A stretch of DNA of 64,000 nt from Anaeramoeba flamelloides. Taxonomy: Eukaryota; Metamonada; Anaeramoebidae. The first letter of the stretch is position 1. Each line of letters starts with the position of its first letter. Below, in pieces: positions 34,701-46,967 of the stretch. The stretch spans positions 4,645,501 to 4,709,500 of the forward strand of contig JANTQA010000036.1 of the NCBI GenBank assembly GCA_027625915.1, read 5' to 3'. The translations under genes were made by a program, and so were the position numbers. Under the pieces are notes generated by a model. The model made no database searches and was not told the DNA's origin. It worked only from the letters and a program-made list of their open reading frames with translations.

Positions 34701-37450
34701 TAACAACATACTTTGATCTTAGGCTTCTCCTTGGTAGACGCTAATCCCTTAAATTGTAAAACATCCCTAAAAATAATTTTTTGTTAAAAGAGATCTTTTA
34801 TTAACCAATAGTGTTTATTATAATTAAAGTTATTAAAAAGTGAAAAATTAGCAAATGTTTAATTTTTTTTTTGAAAAAATTTTTTCATGATCGTGATGTG
34901 TAAAAATCGGAATCTTAATTTTAAAAATTGTATTTTATTAATAACTTTATTAATTTAACATAAATTTATTCAATAATAATATTTTTAATAATAGAAAATT
35001 GTTTTAATTAAAAATAAAGCAAATGAACGAATCAAATTATTGGGCAAAAGAAAAAATAGTGCCACTGCGAATAAAAAAGTTGAAAAAACATCTTCATATA
35101 AGAGCAGTATCACTCGAAATTCTACAGTCAATCGAGGTAGATCTTATCATCGAAAAACGTCCTCAATTTCAAAAATAAAAAATAATCGAGGCCCACAAAC
35201 ACTTAAACCAAAGCCAAGGTCAAAAACACCAACGACGAGACAAACTAAAAGAGCTCTTAACACAAGAAAGACGACTCTAAAAAAAACTAATTCTCGGACC
35301 AATAATACAAACACTACGAAAAAAAAAGCAAACGAAACCGAAAAAAAAACAAACATTAACCAAAAATTAATTGAGCAAATTGAATTAGAAATTGTTGATA
35401 ATAAATCGCCTGTCTCCTTTGACGAAATTGCTGGCTTAGAACAGGCCAAAGACGCTTTACATGAGACAATCATATTGCCAAACCTTCGGCCAGAATTATT
35501 TACTGGGCTAAGAACCCCAGCAAAGGGAATTTTATTATTTGGTCCTCCGGGAACAGGTAAAACAATGATTGCTCGGGCAACAGCATCAACTTCAAATTGT
35601 ACCTTTTTTTCCATTTCAGCTTCTAGTTTAACAAGTAAATTTGTTGGAGAAGGTGAAAAATTGGTTAAATCGCTTTTTTATGTTGCTAGAGAAAGACAAC
35701 CTTCAATTATTTTTATTGACGAAATTGGTAATTATTTTATTTTTTTTTGATTTTTTATTTTTTTTTTTTTCAAAAATTATTATCACAAAAAAGAAATTTG
35801 AAAAAATCTAATGATTGATCAAGTTTTAAGCCATAATGGCTTGATATTCTGGAGATTAAAATGAATAAAGGCGAATTTTTAATTTAAGATACACAAAATT
35901 CCAAAATTTGTAGAAAACTGAATTAAGTTTAAAATACTTCTAATGGCTGTGTATAAACACCCAATGTCTAGAAGCTCTTTAAATTTGAAAACACAAATTT
36001 AGTCACTTCAAAATTATCTCCTTAATAGATTAAATGTTTTTAATATTCAACCCTTAAAGCCCTAGTACCAGTGTAAAAGCAAAAAATGGTCATTTTTTTT
36101 GTCATTTTTTTTTAAATTAACTTTTTTGGAATATCTTCAAGTTATAGTTTTGAGCCAAGTATTTGGCTAGGTTTGAATAGTAATCATTTTTACATATGAG
36201 GCAAACTTTTGTTCATGGAGTTTTTGAAAAAGGAGATTGAAAAAAAAATGACAAAAAAAAATGGAAATTTTTTGCTTTTATACTGTGACTAGGGCTTTAA
36301 CAATAAATACATAAATTCCAATTTCTTGGAAACCAGTTAAAACGGTTTAAAGGATAACAATGAGACATTTTCATTTACTTTGGAAAATAATTTTGAAATT
36401 TACAACTATTTTTATTATTTTATGTATTTCATTTTTTTTTGTTTTACATAATCACTTTCGTTAGATCAAGTGAATTTTTTTTTTTCAATGATTGAGATTA
36501 AGTTTAAGGCTGTGTTTAGTTAAATCCAAAAAAAATCAAATAAAATTAGTTGGTAGTATCTAACCATTTGATCGATCAATATTCCTAATAGAATTTCAAC
36601 AAATTTACCAATGTATTTTTTTGTTTTGCTCTCTCCAAAATTTTTAATACACCCTTGATTTATTTAGTATTGATAATTATTTATTTTTTTGTTTTGTGAG
36701 TATTGTAATCTATAAACAAGTGTTGACATTTCAATTAGTGGGTGGTTCTAATTTGGTATTTCTTCTTGAATTGATTAAATAAGTTTTTTTTTTTTTCAAA
36801 AATCCAAGTTGGGTGTGTTAAAAATTTTGAATTGGGGTTTATATATTTTTTTTTCTATTAATTAATCATTTAATATTTTTACTATATATACGATATATAT
36901 ATATATTATTGTGGTATAATTTTTTATTTGCTTAGATTCATTATTACAAAAACGTGGAGGATCAAATGAATTAGAAAGTTCTAGGAGAATTAAAACAGAA
37001 TTCCTGGTGCAATTGGAAGGTGCAACCTCTCCATCTGAAGAGCGAATACTTATTATAGCAGGAACAAATAGACCAAATGATCTAGATGAAGCCGTCTTAA
37101 GAAGATTTGTTAAAAAAATATATATACCACCCCCAGATTATAACGCAAGAAAATTTTTAATCAAGATTTTATTAAAAAAACAACAAAATGATCTTACAAA
37201 CAATCAGATAGAAAAGGTAGCTAAAGTAACAAATGGTTATTCAGGCGCCGACATAACCAATTTAACAAAAGAAGCAGCAATGTGCGCCATTCGCGAACTT
37301 GGAAAAAAGGTTGAAACGATCTCAAAATCAAAAATTAGGCCTCTTTCATATAAGGATTTCCTAAAGGCGCTTAAAATAATAAAACCAAGTATTTCAAAGC
37401 AGGGCCTTTCAGAGCTTGAACAATGGAATAGAAATTATGGTTGTTATTAA
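31706..37450 (+). CDS. SPAST: Spastin (microtubule-severing AAA ATPase), three exons
   Basis: Predicted 589-residue meiotic-clade AAA ATPase that severs microtubules and shapes ER or endosomal membranes. Exons are 31706-32227, 34995-35727 and 36936-37450 (sites GTAATG/ATAG and GTAATT/CTTAG; phases 0 and 1). Residues 41-62 form a membrane segment, as in spastin M1. MIT helices span about 113-198 and cross the first splice junction. A basic, low-complexity linker (about 190-300) is the likely microtubule-binding region. The AAA domain has Walker A GPPGTGKT (357-364), Walker B IIFIDEID (412-419) and [14 protein letters not shown] with the paired arginine fingers. Pore loop 1 reads KFVGEGEK, phenylalanine replacing the usual tyrosine. 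The C-terminal helix ends [12 protein letters not shown], like spastin's final helix. The ATG at 31706 is preferred over an upstream in-frame TTG. Confidence 0.93.
33196..33975 (+). repeat. Large dispersed repeat family E, copy 1
   Basis: Landmarks shared in order with the 37614 copy are GTTAGAC..AAACTACT, then GTTTATTCACAATATAA, then AAATTCAACTT, then type-A hairpins, then ATTTTCCAACTTAAATT, then AACCAATAGTGTT and AAGTGAAGTTATCAAAAAGG. The right end is displaced: a similar end block occurs at 34745-34890 after a family D insertion. Confidence 0.65.
34460..34750 (+). repeat. Dispersed repeat family D
   Basis: Blocks TTTTACAACTTTGTAGTCTG, AATACAAGGATCATTATTAA, TTGATGGGATCA and ACATACTTTGATCTTAGGCT recur in the same order at 54400-54690, and partly at 54030-54170. 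It seems to sit inside a family E copy. Confidence 0.6.
36054..36300. mobile_element. piggyBac-type MITE with TTAA borders
   Basis: It begins TTAAAGCCCTAGTACCAGTG and ends with the imperfect inverse TACTGTGACTAGGGCTTTAA. The subterminal arms AAAAGCAAAAAATGG and GGAAATTTTTTGCTTTT are also inverted. TTAA at both borders fits piggyBac target duplication, although the T and A residues could belong to the repeat itself. Total 247 bp, no coding capacity. Confidence 0.7.
36400..36846 (-). repeat. Dispersed repeat family C, inverted copy
   Basis: The right end reads AAAATTTTGAATTGGGGTTT, the inverse of the family C left end. GGTATTTCTTCTTGAATTGA and TTTTGTTTTGCTCTCTCC occur in reversed order. Confidence 0.65.
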
Positions 37451-37613
37451 ATTGCTTTATTTTTTAAAAATAATTAGATTTATTTTAATTTTTAATTTGA
37501 ATGAAATTTTGTTCTTTATTTGTTTTTTTTTCTTTAAAAAGAAGTTTCATCAGAACAATCCCAAAAAAATGATGAAATCGATAAGGATTTTTTGACATAA
37601 ATTACTCTACGCA

Positions 37614-38823
37614 ATCATGAAAAAAAAAATTGAAAAAATAAAATTGAAAAATTAAAAAAGTTAGACAAAACTACTCCGTTCATTAACCATTTCATCTTGA
37701 ATAATAAAGTTTATTCACAATATAAACAAAATTCCAGAACTTTAAATTCATGAGACTATTGTATTTATGGTTGTTAGTATAGCCACCTTTTTTAAAATTT
37801 TCTAGTGTAAAAAAAAGGTATTTTTCTTTTAAAGAAATTCCAAATAAACTGAAGAATGAATTTTTGTTAAATTCAACTTAGAGATATTTACTTTGATCGA
37901 TAATAACGAATGGTTTTGTAAATGCTGTACTTATCTAATAAAACTTAAATAGAGAAAAAAAATTTCATAGGATAATTATTGTAGTGTCCGTCAAATGCCG
38001 TAGAGTGCCAAGCTTTTTTTTAATTAAAGAAATTAAAAGAAAATTTTTGAAATTTTCTTTTTATTTCTCAAATTAAAAAAAAGCTAACAGTGGTTTTCCA
38101 GAATTCAAAAGAATAGAGAAAAATCTATGATTTTACTCGGTTCTTTCAAATGCTAGAAAACCTAATAAAAAGTGTCAGTAGAGTACCGTCAAGTGCCTAG
38201 GTTTTCCATAATTCAAAAGAATAGAGAAAAATCTTTGATTTTACTTAATTCTTTTAAATTGTGGAAAAGCTAAAGAAAAGTGTCCGTAGAGTGCCGTCAA
38301 GTGCCTAGGTTTTCTTAAGATTTTCTATTTCATTTGTTAAATCTATCGATTTTCCAAATAAACAGAAAACTAAAAAAAGGCTAACGGCGTTTTTTTTTAC
38401 TTTTTAGAATAAACCGAAAATTTTAATAAATTATCAGTTTATTTCAAAAATTAAAAAAAAACCTAACGCAAAATCAAAAAACAAATATTTTTTTCAATTT
38501 ATATCAATAAATAATTCCATAATAGTCAAAATAATTGGTTATCCGTTTGAAAAATATTGATTAAATTTCCAATGCTTTTAAAATATATTATTATAACCTT
38601 TTAAAGGTGAAAAAAAACTATTCAAATTTTTTACTTTTAAATTTGAAAAAAATTATACTGGAAAATTAGATTTTCCAACTTAAATTATTAAATTTCTTGA
38701 AAAATAATTTTTGATTCAATATTTTTTCTTAACCAATAGTGTTCATTAGAAGTGAAGTTATCAAAAAGGGAAAAATTAGCAAATATTTAATTTTTGATTG
38801 AAAAAAATTTTTTCATGATTGTT
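37614..38823 (+). repeat. Large dispersed repeat family E, copy 2, with terminal inverted repeats
   Basis: The left end CAATCATGAAAAAAAAAATT and right end AATTTTTTCATGATTG are inverted. The interior contains type-B (38010-38085 and 38385-38465) and type-A (38092-38165 and 38202-38275) hairpins joined by linkers with AGAGTGCCGTCAAGTGCCTA. The same order of landmarks is seen in copy 1 in the spastin intron, in the same orientation. Confidence 0.68.
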
Positions 38824-39029
38824 TAGGGCAATTCTTTTAAAAAATAAAAATAAAAAGTGGTTGTATGATAAACTCCCAATTGCTTTTGTTTTTTCTTTTG
38901 AATAGAAAATATTTTATCGTTTGTCCATCCTATTCCCAATTCATTAAAGATTAAAGTTAATGATGATTTGTATAAATAAAAATAAAGGAAAAATAATCAA
39001 ATTTTTGACTAATGGTAAAAATATGTAAA

Positions 39030-40022
39030 AGTATTTAACCCACAATTCAAAATTTTTAACACAACAAAATTCAATTTGTGATAAAAAATTCTTATTTACC
39101 CAATTCTCGAAGAAATACCAAATTAGAATTATTCATTAATTGTAATGCTAACCTAATATATATTACAATACTAACAAAAAACTAAAAATAAAGAATTATT
39201 AATACTAATAAATCAAGATTGTGTTATAAAAATTTCGGAGAGAGCAAAACAAAAAAAAAAGTATTGCATAATTTGTTGAAATTCTATTTGGAATATTGAT
39301 CGATCAAAGGTTAGATACTACCAACTAATTTTATTTGAGTTCTTCTATTTTGAACAATACAACTTTAGTATAATATCAATTGTTGAAAAAATAATTGATC
39401 CAACGAAACAAGTTACCTAAATCAAAAAATGAACTGAAAACAAAAAACTAAAAGAGGAAAAAAATGATTTTCCTATTTTTCCAAAAATCAAAATTATCTC
39501 CAATTTAAATGAAATTGTATTATTGTGATTGTTCGGGCCGTTTTAACTCGGTGGAAAATTTTAAATTTTAGTATAATATCAATTACTAAGATTTTCAACA
39601 TACTTTTATTCTAGACGAAAATAGGATGAGATTAATCACTTCAAAGATTGAAATCTTTGTTTCGATTTTGGTTTTGTTTTTATTTTTATAATGTGACAAA
39701 AGTATATGTTACACAATACTCTTTGTAAATTGAAAAACAAAAAGAATATCATTAGCATCTAACCTTTGATTGGTCAATATTTATTAATGAAATGTCAACA
39801 AATTTATGGATACATATTTTTTTTTTCTGAAATTCAATTCAAAATAAAAGCTATTTTTTTTGTTATTTTGATGAACAATTATTGATATTTTTTTTTGTGG
39901 TGTATTTATAAATGATAAATAATTTGGAACATTTTCATCAAGTAATGTGCTTTAATTTAGTATTTCTCAAAGAGAATTTATTTAATCAGTTTTTTTTTTG
40001 AAAAAATATGAATTGGGGTTTC
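39030..40022. repeat. Inverted pair of family C repeats (possible 1-kb foldback)
   Basis: The left copy (39030-39560) begins CCCACAATTCAAAATTTTTA. The right copy (about 39600-40022) ends ATATGAATTGGGGTTTC and lies in the opposite orientation. The two could be one long foldback element or two insertions. Confidence 0.6.
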
Positions 40023-40144
40023 AATAAATGATCTAAAAAAAATATCTTGGAACAAATTATAAAAAGGAAAAAAAAAAATGAATAATTAATAATTATTATT
40101 TTTATAATTTATAAAAAAGAGTTGTTTATAATAAAAAAAAAAAT

Positions 40145-43100
40145 CTATTTTAGTTCGATGATATATAAACCACCTTTTACTTTTGATAAATTATACCATC
40201 TACCTAATCTATGTTCACGGGCAACACAGGCAATTATACGTTTATGGTCAGATGTGATTGATAAAGAATTTATAAATCCAGGAATAGGAATTTTTCCAAT
40301 TTCTAATAAATGGTCATTTCGTCTTTGGATTTGCCAGATACGAATGAACCCATCAAAGCTTCCTGTCATAACCAAATCACTAAAGGGGACTGTCATTATT
40401 GAACATATCCATTTACCGTCGTGGGCGTCTTCGATAACTTGGATTGGTTTCTTTTTATTTGTGTTCCAAACAGATAAATTCCCATCTTGCCCACCGGCAA
40501 TAATAATACTATCATTTAAATATTTTATACATTCAATTGCTTTCTCATGTACACCATCAAAAATTAAATGTGACTCGGATGCAATTTTCCACATTCTAAA
40601 AGTTTTATCACTTCCTGAAGAAACTGGCCTTTCTGCAGAAAGGCAATCAATTGCCATGCAATTATCTTCATGCCCAAAAAGTGTTTCCATAAATCCCATT
40701 TCTTCTACATTCCAAATTTTAATCGTTCCATCAAATGAGCATGAAAATAGTTCGAGGCTTTTCGTTCGGAAAGAAACCCCACTAACAGGTTTTCGATGGC
40801 CTTTTAATGCACCAATGCATTTTAAAGTTTGAGTATTCCAGATCGTAACAAGATTGCTCGAACATCCAGTTGCTAAATGTGTTCCTGACGAGGATAATGC
40901 AATGCATAAAATAGTATTTTTTTGATTATTCGCAAATTTTTCTTTTGTTAAAGTTTTTAGATCCCCTATTATAATTATTATTTTTTTCATTGATTTTTAA
41001 TTTATTAATATATATGTATATGTAAATAACGAGAGATAAAAATATAAATATGAGAAATAATTTCGCAGAGAAAATTTAAATCTTATGATGTTTTCTTAAA
41101 GAGAAATAAAAGTTATTCCATTTAAATTTAAAATTAAATTCCTTTTTAACAAGTATTTATGAACAAAACAAAAAAAAAAAATAAAAAATAAGGAATTGTA
41201 GTATTCATTAATTTACTATTCGAGAAAATTAATTTATTTTTTTTAATAGGTATTAAAAGAATTCATATTTTTTTTTTTCTTTTTATGTAGTATTCATTAT
41301 TTTTTCTTTGAAACTGTTTTTTTTAAAAAAAAAATAGCGATAATTCTTTGCAAAAATCTTGCTCAAAATGTTTATTCGGTCTTTTTAGTAGGCAGAATTC
41401 ACACTTTTTAAAAACTTTTGGCACTCACTTTTTTAAAATATCTGCATTGAATAATATTCTTTTTTTTTTACTTTTGACTGTATTGATAGTAAACATTGTT
41501 TTGATAGGTAATCGAAAGTATCACAAAATTTACAAAAAATACAGAAGCTTGTTCTAGTTTTACTTGGTCAAAATAATTTTTTAAAAGTGGAAAGTTTAAA
41601 GGTATAATAAATATATTGAATAAAAACATTAGACCTTTTTAATAAATGATTTAAAAAATTTTTTTCTTTATTTTTATGATAATTCTATTCTGTTTTTGAT
41701 TATTTTTATATTTAAAAAAAATCAATAAATCATTTATTATAGAACAAAATACCCTTTTAAATCTTTTTTAAATTTATTCAATATGTTTTAATACATATTC
41801 AATTTGAAACAATATCACAAATTAACATTGAGATCTCGATAAAAATAATTTTTTTTTTTTGATAAAAAATAGACTTTTAGATCTATTTCAATTTATACTT
41901 GTAATTGGAAATCAGTCTTTTTTTGAATTATTGGATAAATTGTATTGAAAATCTTGATTTAAAAGAAAAAATATAATTATAAAAAAGATTTATTAATCCA
42001 GCCAGAAAATTACTTTTTTGAAAAGGCTTTGTAACCAATCAATTGCAAATTTTTAAAAAGATAAGAAAAAATAATCACAAAATAATAACAAAGATACTTG
42101 GTATTATTTCTCTTAATTAATCAATAGTTTATTATATTATTTATATTTTTAAGGAATTCTCAAAAATAGATATGGAAATTTTAGAGATAATATATCATAA
42201 GAGTTGTAGATCATTCAGATCAACTTTTATTAAGTGTAGTACTAAAAAATAATAAAAAATGGGTAATAAAAAAAATAATTAAAAATGGGTAAAAAAAATA
42301 ATAAAATGGAAATACAACAATAAAAATTATTATGCCTATTTGTTTGTTTAACTTTTTTTTTAAAAAAATTAATAATTTGCAGCAAAAGAGGAAAAAATGA
42401 TGACTATATTTTCAAAATTTTGTTGATAAAATTGTGATTTTTTCATTAACCAAGATACTTTTTTGGGAAGGTGCATAAGGGCCGGGAAACTTGAAAATAG
42501 ATTCGGTGTTTTTAATGAAAACAAATTCCATTTAATAAACCATTGGAGATGTTTGTTTGTTTTTTTTTGATTTTGTAAAAATTATTTTCGATTTTCAAAT
42601 TTCTATTTTCCTTCCCCAAACCACTTCTTTTATTTTTTAAATACAATAAAATGTTACCAAATATACTGACAATCTTTTCTTCTTTTGAGAGAATACCAGA
42701 AAAGTATCTCAGTTAATGAAAAAACACAATTTTATCAGCAAAAACATGAAAATTAATTCATCATTTTTTACACTTGAGAATTAAATTTAGTTTTTTAAAA
42801 AAGTTTTGATATGGGTAAAATTATTTAAATTTTAAAGTCGTTTTAAAAAAGTGTGACAAAATATTTTTTTTAAAGTTGCCCTAAAAATAGAACATTTAAA
42901 GTTTGAAATCTTTTTTTTTATCAAATACTATTGAAAACTTTTTTGTAACACTTTTTTAAAATGTCTATTTAAAAATATTTAAGATCAAGTCAAATTTCAG
43001 ATACAAAAATCCACGAAGACAGTTCTTTTCCAATTAACAAATGAAAGGTTTTGTTTCTTTTCCAAAATATTTTTCTTAATTCTTTGAGTAGAAAAAACAC

Positions 43101-44589
43101 AAAGATCTTTACAAAATCAATTAGAAGTGATATTTTTAAAAGTATTAATTAAGATTCATTATTGAACTTTTGAGATAAAATGTTAATAATGAGGGTCATT
43201 TGATTTTTACAGTAAAGTTGTGAAATATTTTACACTGATTATTTATTGAAAAAATGAAAGATCATCAAAAAACCCATTTGAAAATTGAAATTTTATGAGA
43301 CTCAATTAACATCGTCCTTATTGAACTTTGAGATAAAATTTGATTTTTTACCTTTGAATGTATCAGTATTTTGAATACAACCACACTTCAGAATTAAACA
43401 ATTTCCTTACACAAATTTCTTTGTAAAATTTGGAAAGAAAGTTGAATTATTTATTATTTGTATTATCTTTCAAAAGTTTTGGTTAATCAAAAAAAAAATG
43501 ATTCTTTATATGGAGTTCGAGAGTTTTTGTGATGAAAGAAGGTGATAAATGAATATGTTTCTTGTTTTTTTTGAGATAAATCTTCAGAAACTAAAAAAAA
43601 ATAGTATGGATTAAAATTACATTTCCAAAAAAAACAAAACAATAAAATTATTCTTTTTTGAAGAAACGTAATAATAAAAAATGTTGGTTTTCAATAATAT
43701 GTTTTTGATTCTATTTTGGGTGGTTCTTAAAAAAAATAAAAAAATTTTTGAAAAAAGTGAATTACGTGATGCAATTTTTGTTTTTTTGAAAAAAAAAAAA
43801 AAAAAAAATTAAAAGAAAAAGAAAAAGAAAAAGAAATAGAAATAGTTTTATGAAAGAGAATTTTTTTGTAGAAAGAACAGTTATCACTACACACTGTTCT
43901 GTTCATACTTGTTTTTTTTTTTGTTGTTAGTGGCAAAACAAAGTCTTGAATTAAAAACAAAAAAAAATAAAGTTGTTAAAAGTTAGATGAACAAAAAAAA
44001 AAGTAACAAAAACCTTACATTTATAAATTAAACCATTTTTTGAAGCGGTGTAAGCAAAATTCCCCTTTTTGTCCATCACCATACATGTAAACGGTAAAGA
44101 TCTATTTCTTTTAATAGTAATTTTAGGGGATTTTAGATTGGATTCTGAAATCTTTTCTGCAATTCGATCCATTCGAAACCCTTTTTTTGGGATAAGTTTG
44201 TCTCTTAATTTTTGATCATATAATTTGATTTGATCTTCATCAAAAAAGGTTTGTGTGCTCTCATCAATTAGACCCTGTGAAATGACCGATTTGAGTATAT
44301 CTTTAGATATTCTCAACCTTTTTTGCTGTGGTGTTTCCTTTATTTTTTCTTCTTCTTCTTCAGCTTCTTGTTCAATTGCCTTTTGTTTTTTTATTTGTTT
44401 TTTTTGGTGTGATTTGTTGACAGTTGACATCAGATCTTCTTCCTGTGAACTGGAATTTGAGCTTGAGCTTATAATTTCTTCATCGTTTCTTTTGGTGTTG
44501 TTATAACGTCTCTTTTTATAATTGGTTTTTCGATCAAATTTTGATCTTTTTGCTTTATTAAATACTAAAAAAGGATCGTTGATACTCAT
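40145..44589 (-). CDS. RRP9: RRP9 / U3-55K, WD40 component of the U3 snoRNP, two exons
   Basis: A predicted 463-residue nucleolar protein that binds the U3 snoRNA box B/C region in the small-subunit processome. Exon 1 is 44589-44019, exon 2 is 40965-40145; the phase-1 join (T+GG) creates the WD-repeat tryptophan of IYKWDLKT, which confirms the splice. Residues 1-75 are basic and acidic low complexity. ETPQQKRLRISKDIL and the FDEDQIKLYDQKLRDKL helix match the conserved U3-55K N-terminal region. WD repeats follow from about residue 165: ATGCSSNLVTIWNTQT, then SCSFDGTIKIWNVE followed by TLFGHEDNCMAIDCL, then repeats containing GGQDGNLSVWN and GSFDGFIRIWQIQ. The ending GFINSLSI...EHRLGRWYN is diagnostic of RRP9. 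The length is close to that of the human protein (475). There is one very long intron of 3053 bp. Confidence 0.93.
42413..42745. mobile_element. Inverted-repeat element in RRP9 intron
   Basis: Left arm TTGATAAAATTGTGATTTTT followed by CATTAACCAAGATACTTTT. Right arm near 42697-42741 is the inverse with few mismatches (AGTATCTCAGTTAATG then ACACAATTTTATCAGC). A GGGAAGGTGC...CCTTCCCC pair lies inside. The centre shares 'AATTATTTTCGATTTT' with the loop of the 21674 foldback. Confidence 0.55.
42836..42966. repeat. Short inverted repeat
   Basis: GTCGTTTTAAAAAAGTGTGA and the inverse TAACACTTTTTTAAAATGTC face each other across about 90 bp. It may be a small MITE; no flanking duplication was resolved. 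Confidence 0.45.
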
Positions 44590-46921
44590 TTTTTGAAAGT
44601 GTTTCTTGTTTTATTTGTGAATATAAAAAAAATGAAAACGAAATCATCATTAAATTGGTTTGAATAATCAAAGTTTTGACAATACTCACCAGTTCAGTCT
44701 GTGTAGAGAGGTGAAAGTGATTTTGGTTTTCAATATTTTGATTTTTTTGATTTACTTTTTGATTGGAGGATATTTATAAAATTCTTATTTATGAGAAGTG
44801 TATTTCCTGTGATTCTTTGAAAAAAGAAGACTTTTTTCTCGATTTGAATTGGTCTTGCAAAGAATGAGATCTTTTAATGATTGTGTTATTCTGTTACAAA
44901 ATTTTTGTAGGATCAATTAAACGTTATTTTACCTTATTTCAAAAATTCTCGTCAAATAAATTTGAACTTTTCTAATATTATGATATATTGAAGACAACCT
45001 TGATAGTGAATAATATTATGTCTTATTTTTAAAATTCTTGTCTGTTTGTTGAAAATGTTTAAAATGAGAGTGTAATTGTATTTCAAGATAATTTTTCCTG
45101 CTAAGGGACTTGTAAACTAAAAAAAATCTTCTAGTAAATTTACTAACAAATTAAAAAAAATTTTACCGTATCTTGAAATTGAATAATAAAGTAAAAATAT
45201 GATAACTACAAGACATGGCTTACTTTTAATACTATTTTCAGAAATGAATTATTGTTTTTAAAAGTTTGATCTATTTTTCTCATTTTTGAAAAGTTCAAAA
45301 TCCAACATATTTCTGAATTATTTAAAAAAAATTTTTTTCTTTGAAAGAAGATTGAAATCTTATTGCCTGTAAAGGAAGTGTACAGAAATACACTTTAGAA
45401 ATGAAACCACTAAGTTCTAAAATAACTAAGTTTAAAAAATCTACTTAATCTCAAAAAAAATACAATAATTATTTTAAACTTGTAAAAAATATAATTTTAT
45501 TGATTCAAAGAACAGACCAAATCTATTTTTTCTAGGGATTGAATGAAAAAATATGAGAAAAAGAACCAAAGAATCGAATTAAAAATTCTCCCGAAATACT
45601 TTTTTAAAACCTCAAAAATTCAACTTATTATCTAAAGAAATACTTTTTAATTTGATTATTTATAATCAATAATTATAAAACCAATCTTAATTATTTCAGA
45701 AAGTCATTAACAACTCGATGATTAAATGTATCAAATAGGTTTTTCATTTATTTCTCAATTTTTTCAAGATTTTGCAACAAATAAAACAATTCAAATTCAT
45801 ATATCTAATAATAAAAAAAATAATAGATATTATCAAATACCTGATTTTAATACAAAAAGTTCCTTGTTTATACTCTTGATATTTGAAAAAGTATATTGAT
45901 AAGTCTTTTAAATTTCAAGAAATTGAATAAATATTTCTGAATAAAATAAATGTTCAAATTTTTTAGATCTTCAAGGATACAATAATTTGATTTATTTTTG
46001 ATGTATTTTTAAAATAATATTAAAGACACAAGGTTACTTGTTCATAAAGACTCTCAAAAATTACTAAAAGTGATATTTCTTCAAAAATATAAATATTTTT
46101 TGCAAATTTTTATTTTTCAAAATTGATCCAAAAACCCAACAAAAAAGGATCAGATCTTTTGACTGAAAATTCCATTGAAAAAATGAAATCTTTTAAAAAT
46201 GATTATTCATTTCTCTAAAGTGGACAAACGAAGTTTCTTATTGGTCTTAATTGTATCCTTATGTAAATAATTACTCTATTAACTTTGGGAAAAAAAATAA
46301 ATAAGAGTTATTAGTCCCTTAAAATAGTGAAATTGTTGATAAAAACACCCTTGAAAGAGTTTCTTATCTCAGTTAAATTAGCCCATTGTGAATTTCTTTA
46401 AATAAAAAATTGGAAATTTTAACAATTATCACAATTATACCCTTTTGAGATCTACAATTATTGATATTAAAATTTCTTAATTTTACATTTCAAATCAATC
46501 AACACAAAACAATTTTCCAAGTTGTTCTAAATTTTTTTTAGAGTTACTTTTACAAGTAGAAAATGTTTTCAAATTTGAATTTGTTCTTGAAAATACTGTT
46601 TAGTTATTTTTTTTCTAAATTTTCAATCATATATTTAATTTTCTTTTTTTGTTTCTGTTGATTTTAACTTTGTAATTAGTACTTTAATTTGCTAATTTCG
46701 TCATAATGAACATTCTTTTAGAGAAGTGGATGGAAAATAGCACAATAACTAAAAAACCTGTAGGGTTGAAATGTGGTTCTTAAGGGCAGTAATTACAACA
46801 CACTGATTTCAAGTGAACTGGTTTATGCTAAGCTGAATGATGAAAATCACCCCTTTGATCATATTATAATTTAAGTCTTTTTTATTAAGAAAATTAAAAT
46901 CTAAATAGTGAAAAAATGTGA

Positions 46922-46924
<3 letters not shown>

Positions 46925-46966
<42 letters not shown>
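46925..46966. repeat. (TA)21 microsatellite
   Basis: An uninterrupted TA dinucleotide run of about 42 bases. Confidence 0.95.

Positions 46967-46967
<1 letters not shown>

Larger units (their letters stand above)
32228..34994 (+). other. First intron of the spastin gene (2767 bp)
   Basis: It contains a copy of the large repeat family E (about 33196-33975, with a separated right end at 34745-34890), half and whole type-A hairpins (33550-33695) and a family D copy (about 34460-34750). A short open frame with a good 5' site at 32582-32690 was considered as an exon and rejected because the join at 34995 restores the MIT helix without it. Confidence 0.78.
35728..36935 (+). other. Second intron of the spastin gene (1208 bp)
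   Basis: It begins GTAATTATT and ends TATTTGCTTAG, and splits an aspartate codon directly after Walker B. It contains a TTAA-flanked MITE (36054-36300) and an inverted family C copy (about 36400-36846). Confidence 0.85.
37451..40144. other. Convergent intergenic region filled by repeats
   Basis: Between the stop codons of spastin and RRP9. Nearly all of it is accounted for by a family E copy (37614-38823) and a head-to-tail inverted pair of family C (39030-40022). No exon was recognised. Confidence 0.65.
40966..44018 (-). other. RRP9 intron (3053 bp)
   Basis: On the minus strand it begins GTAAGG and ends TATAATAG. It contains two inverted-repeat elements (about 42413-42745 and 42836-42966). 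The rest is AT-rich without recognisable exons; a 69-codon plus-strand frame at 41348 has background composition. Confidence 0.85.
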
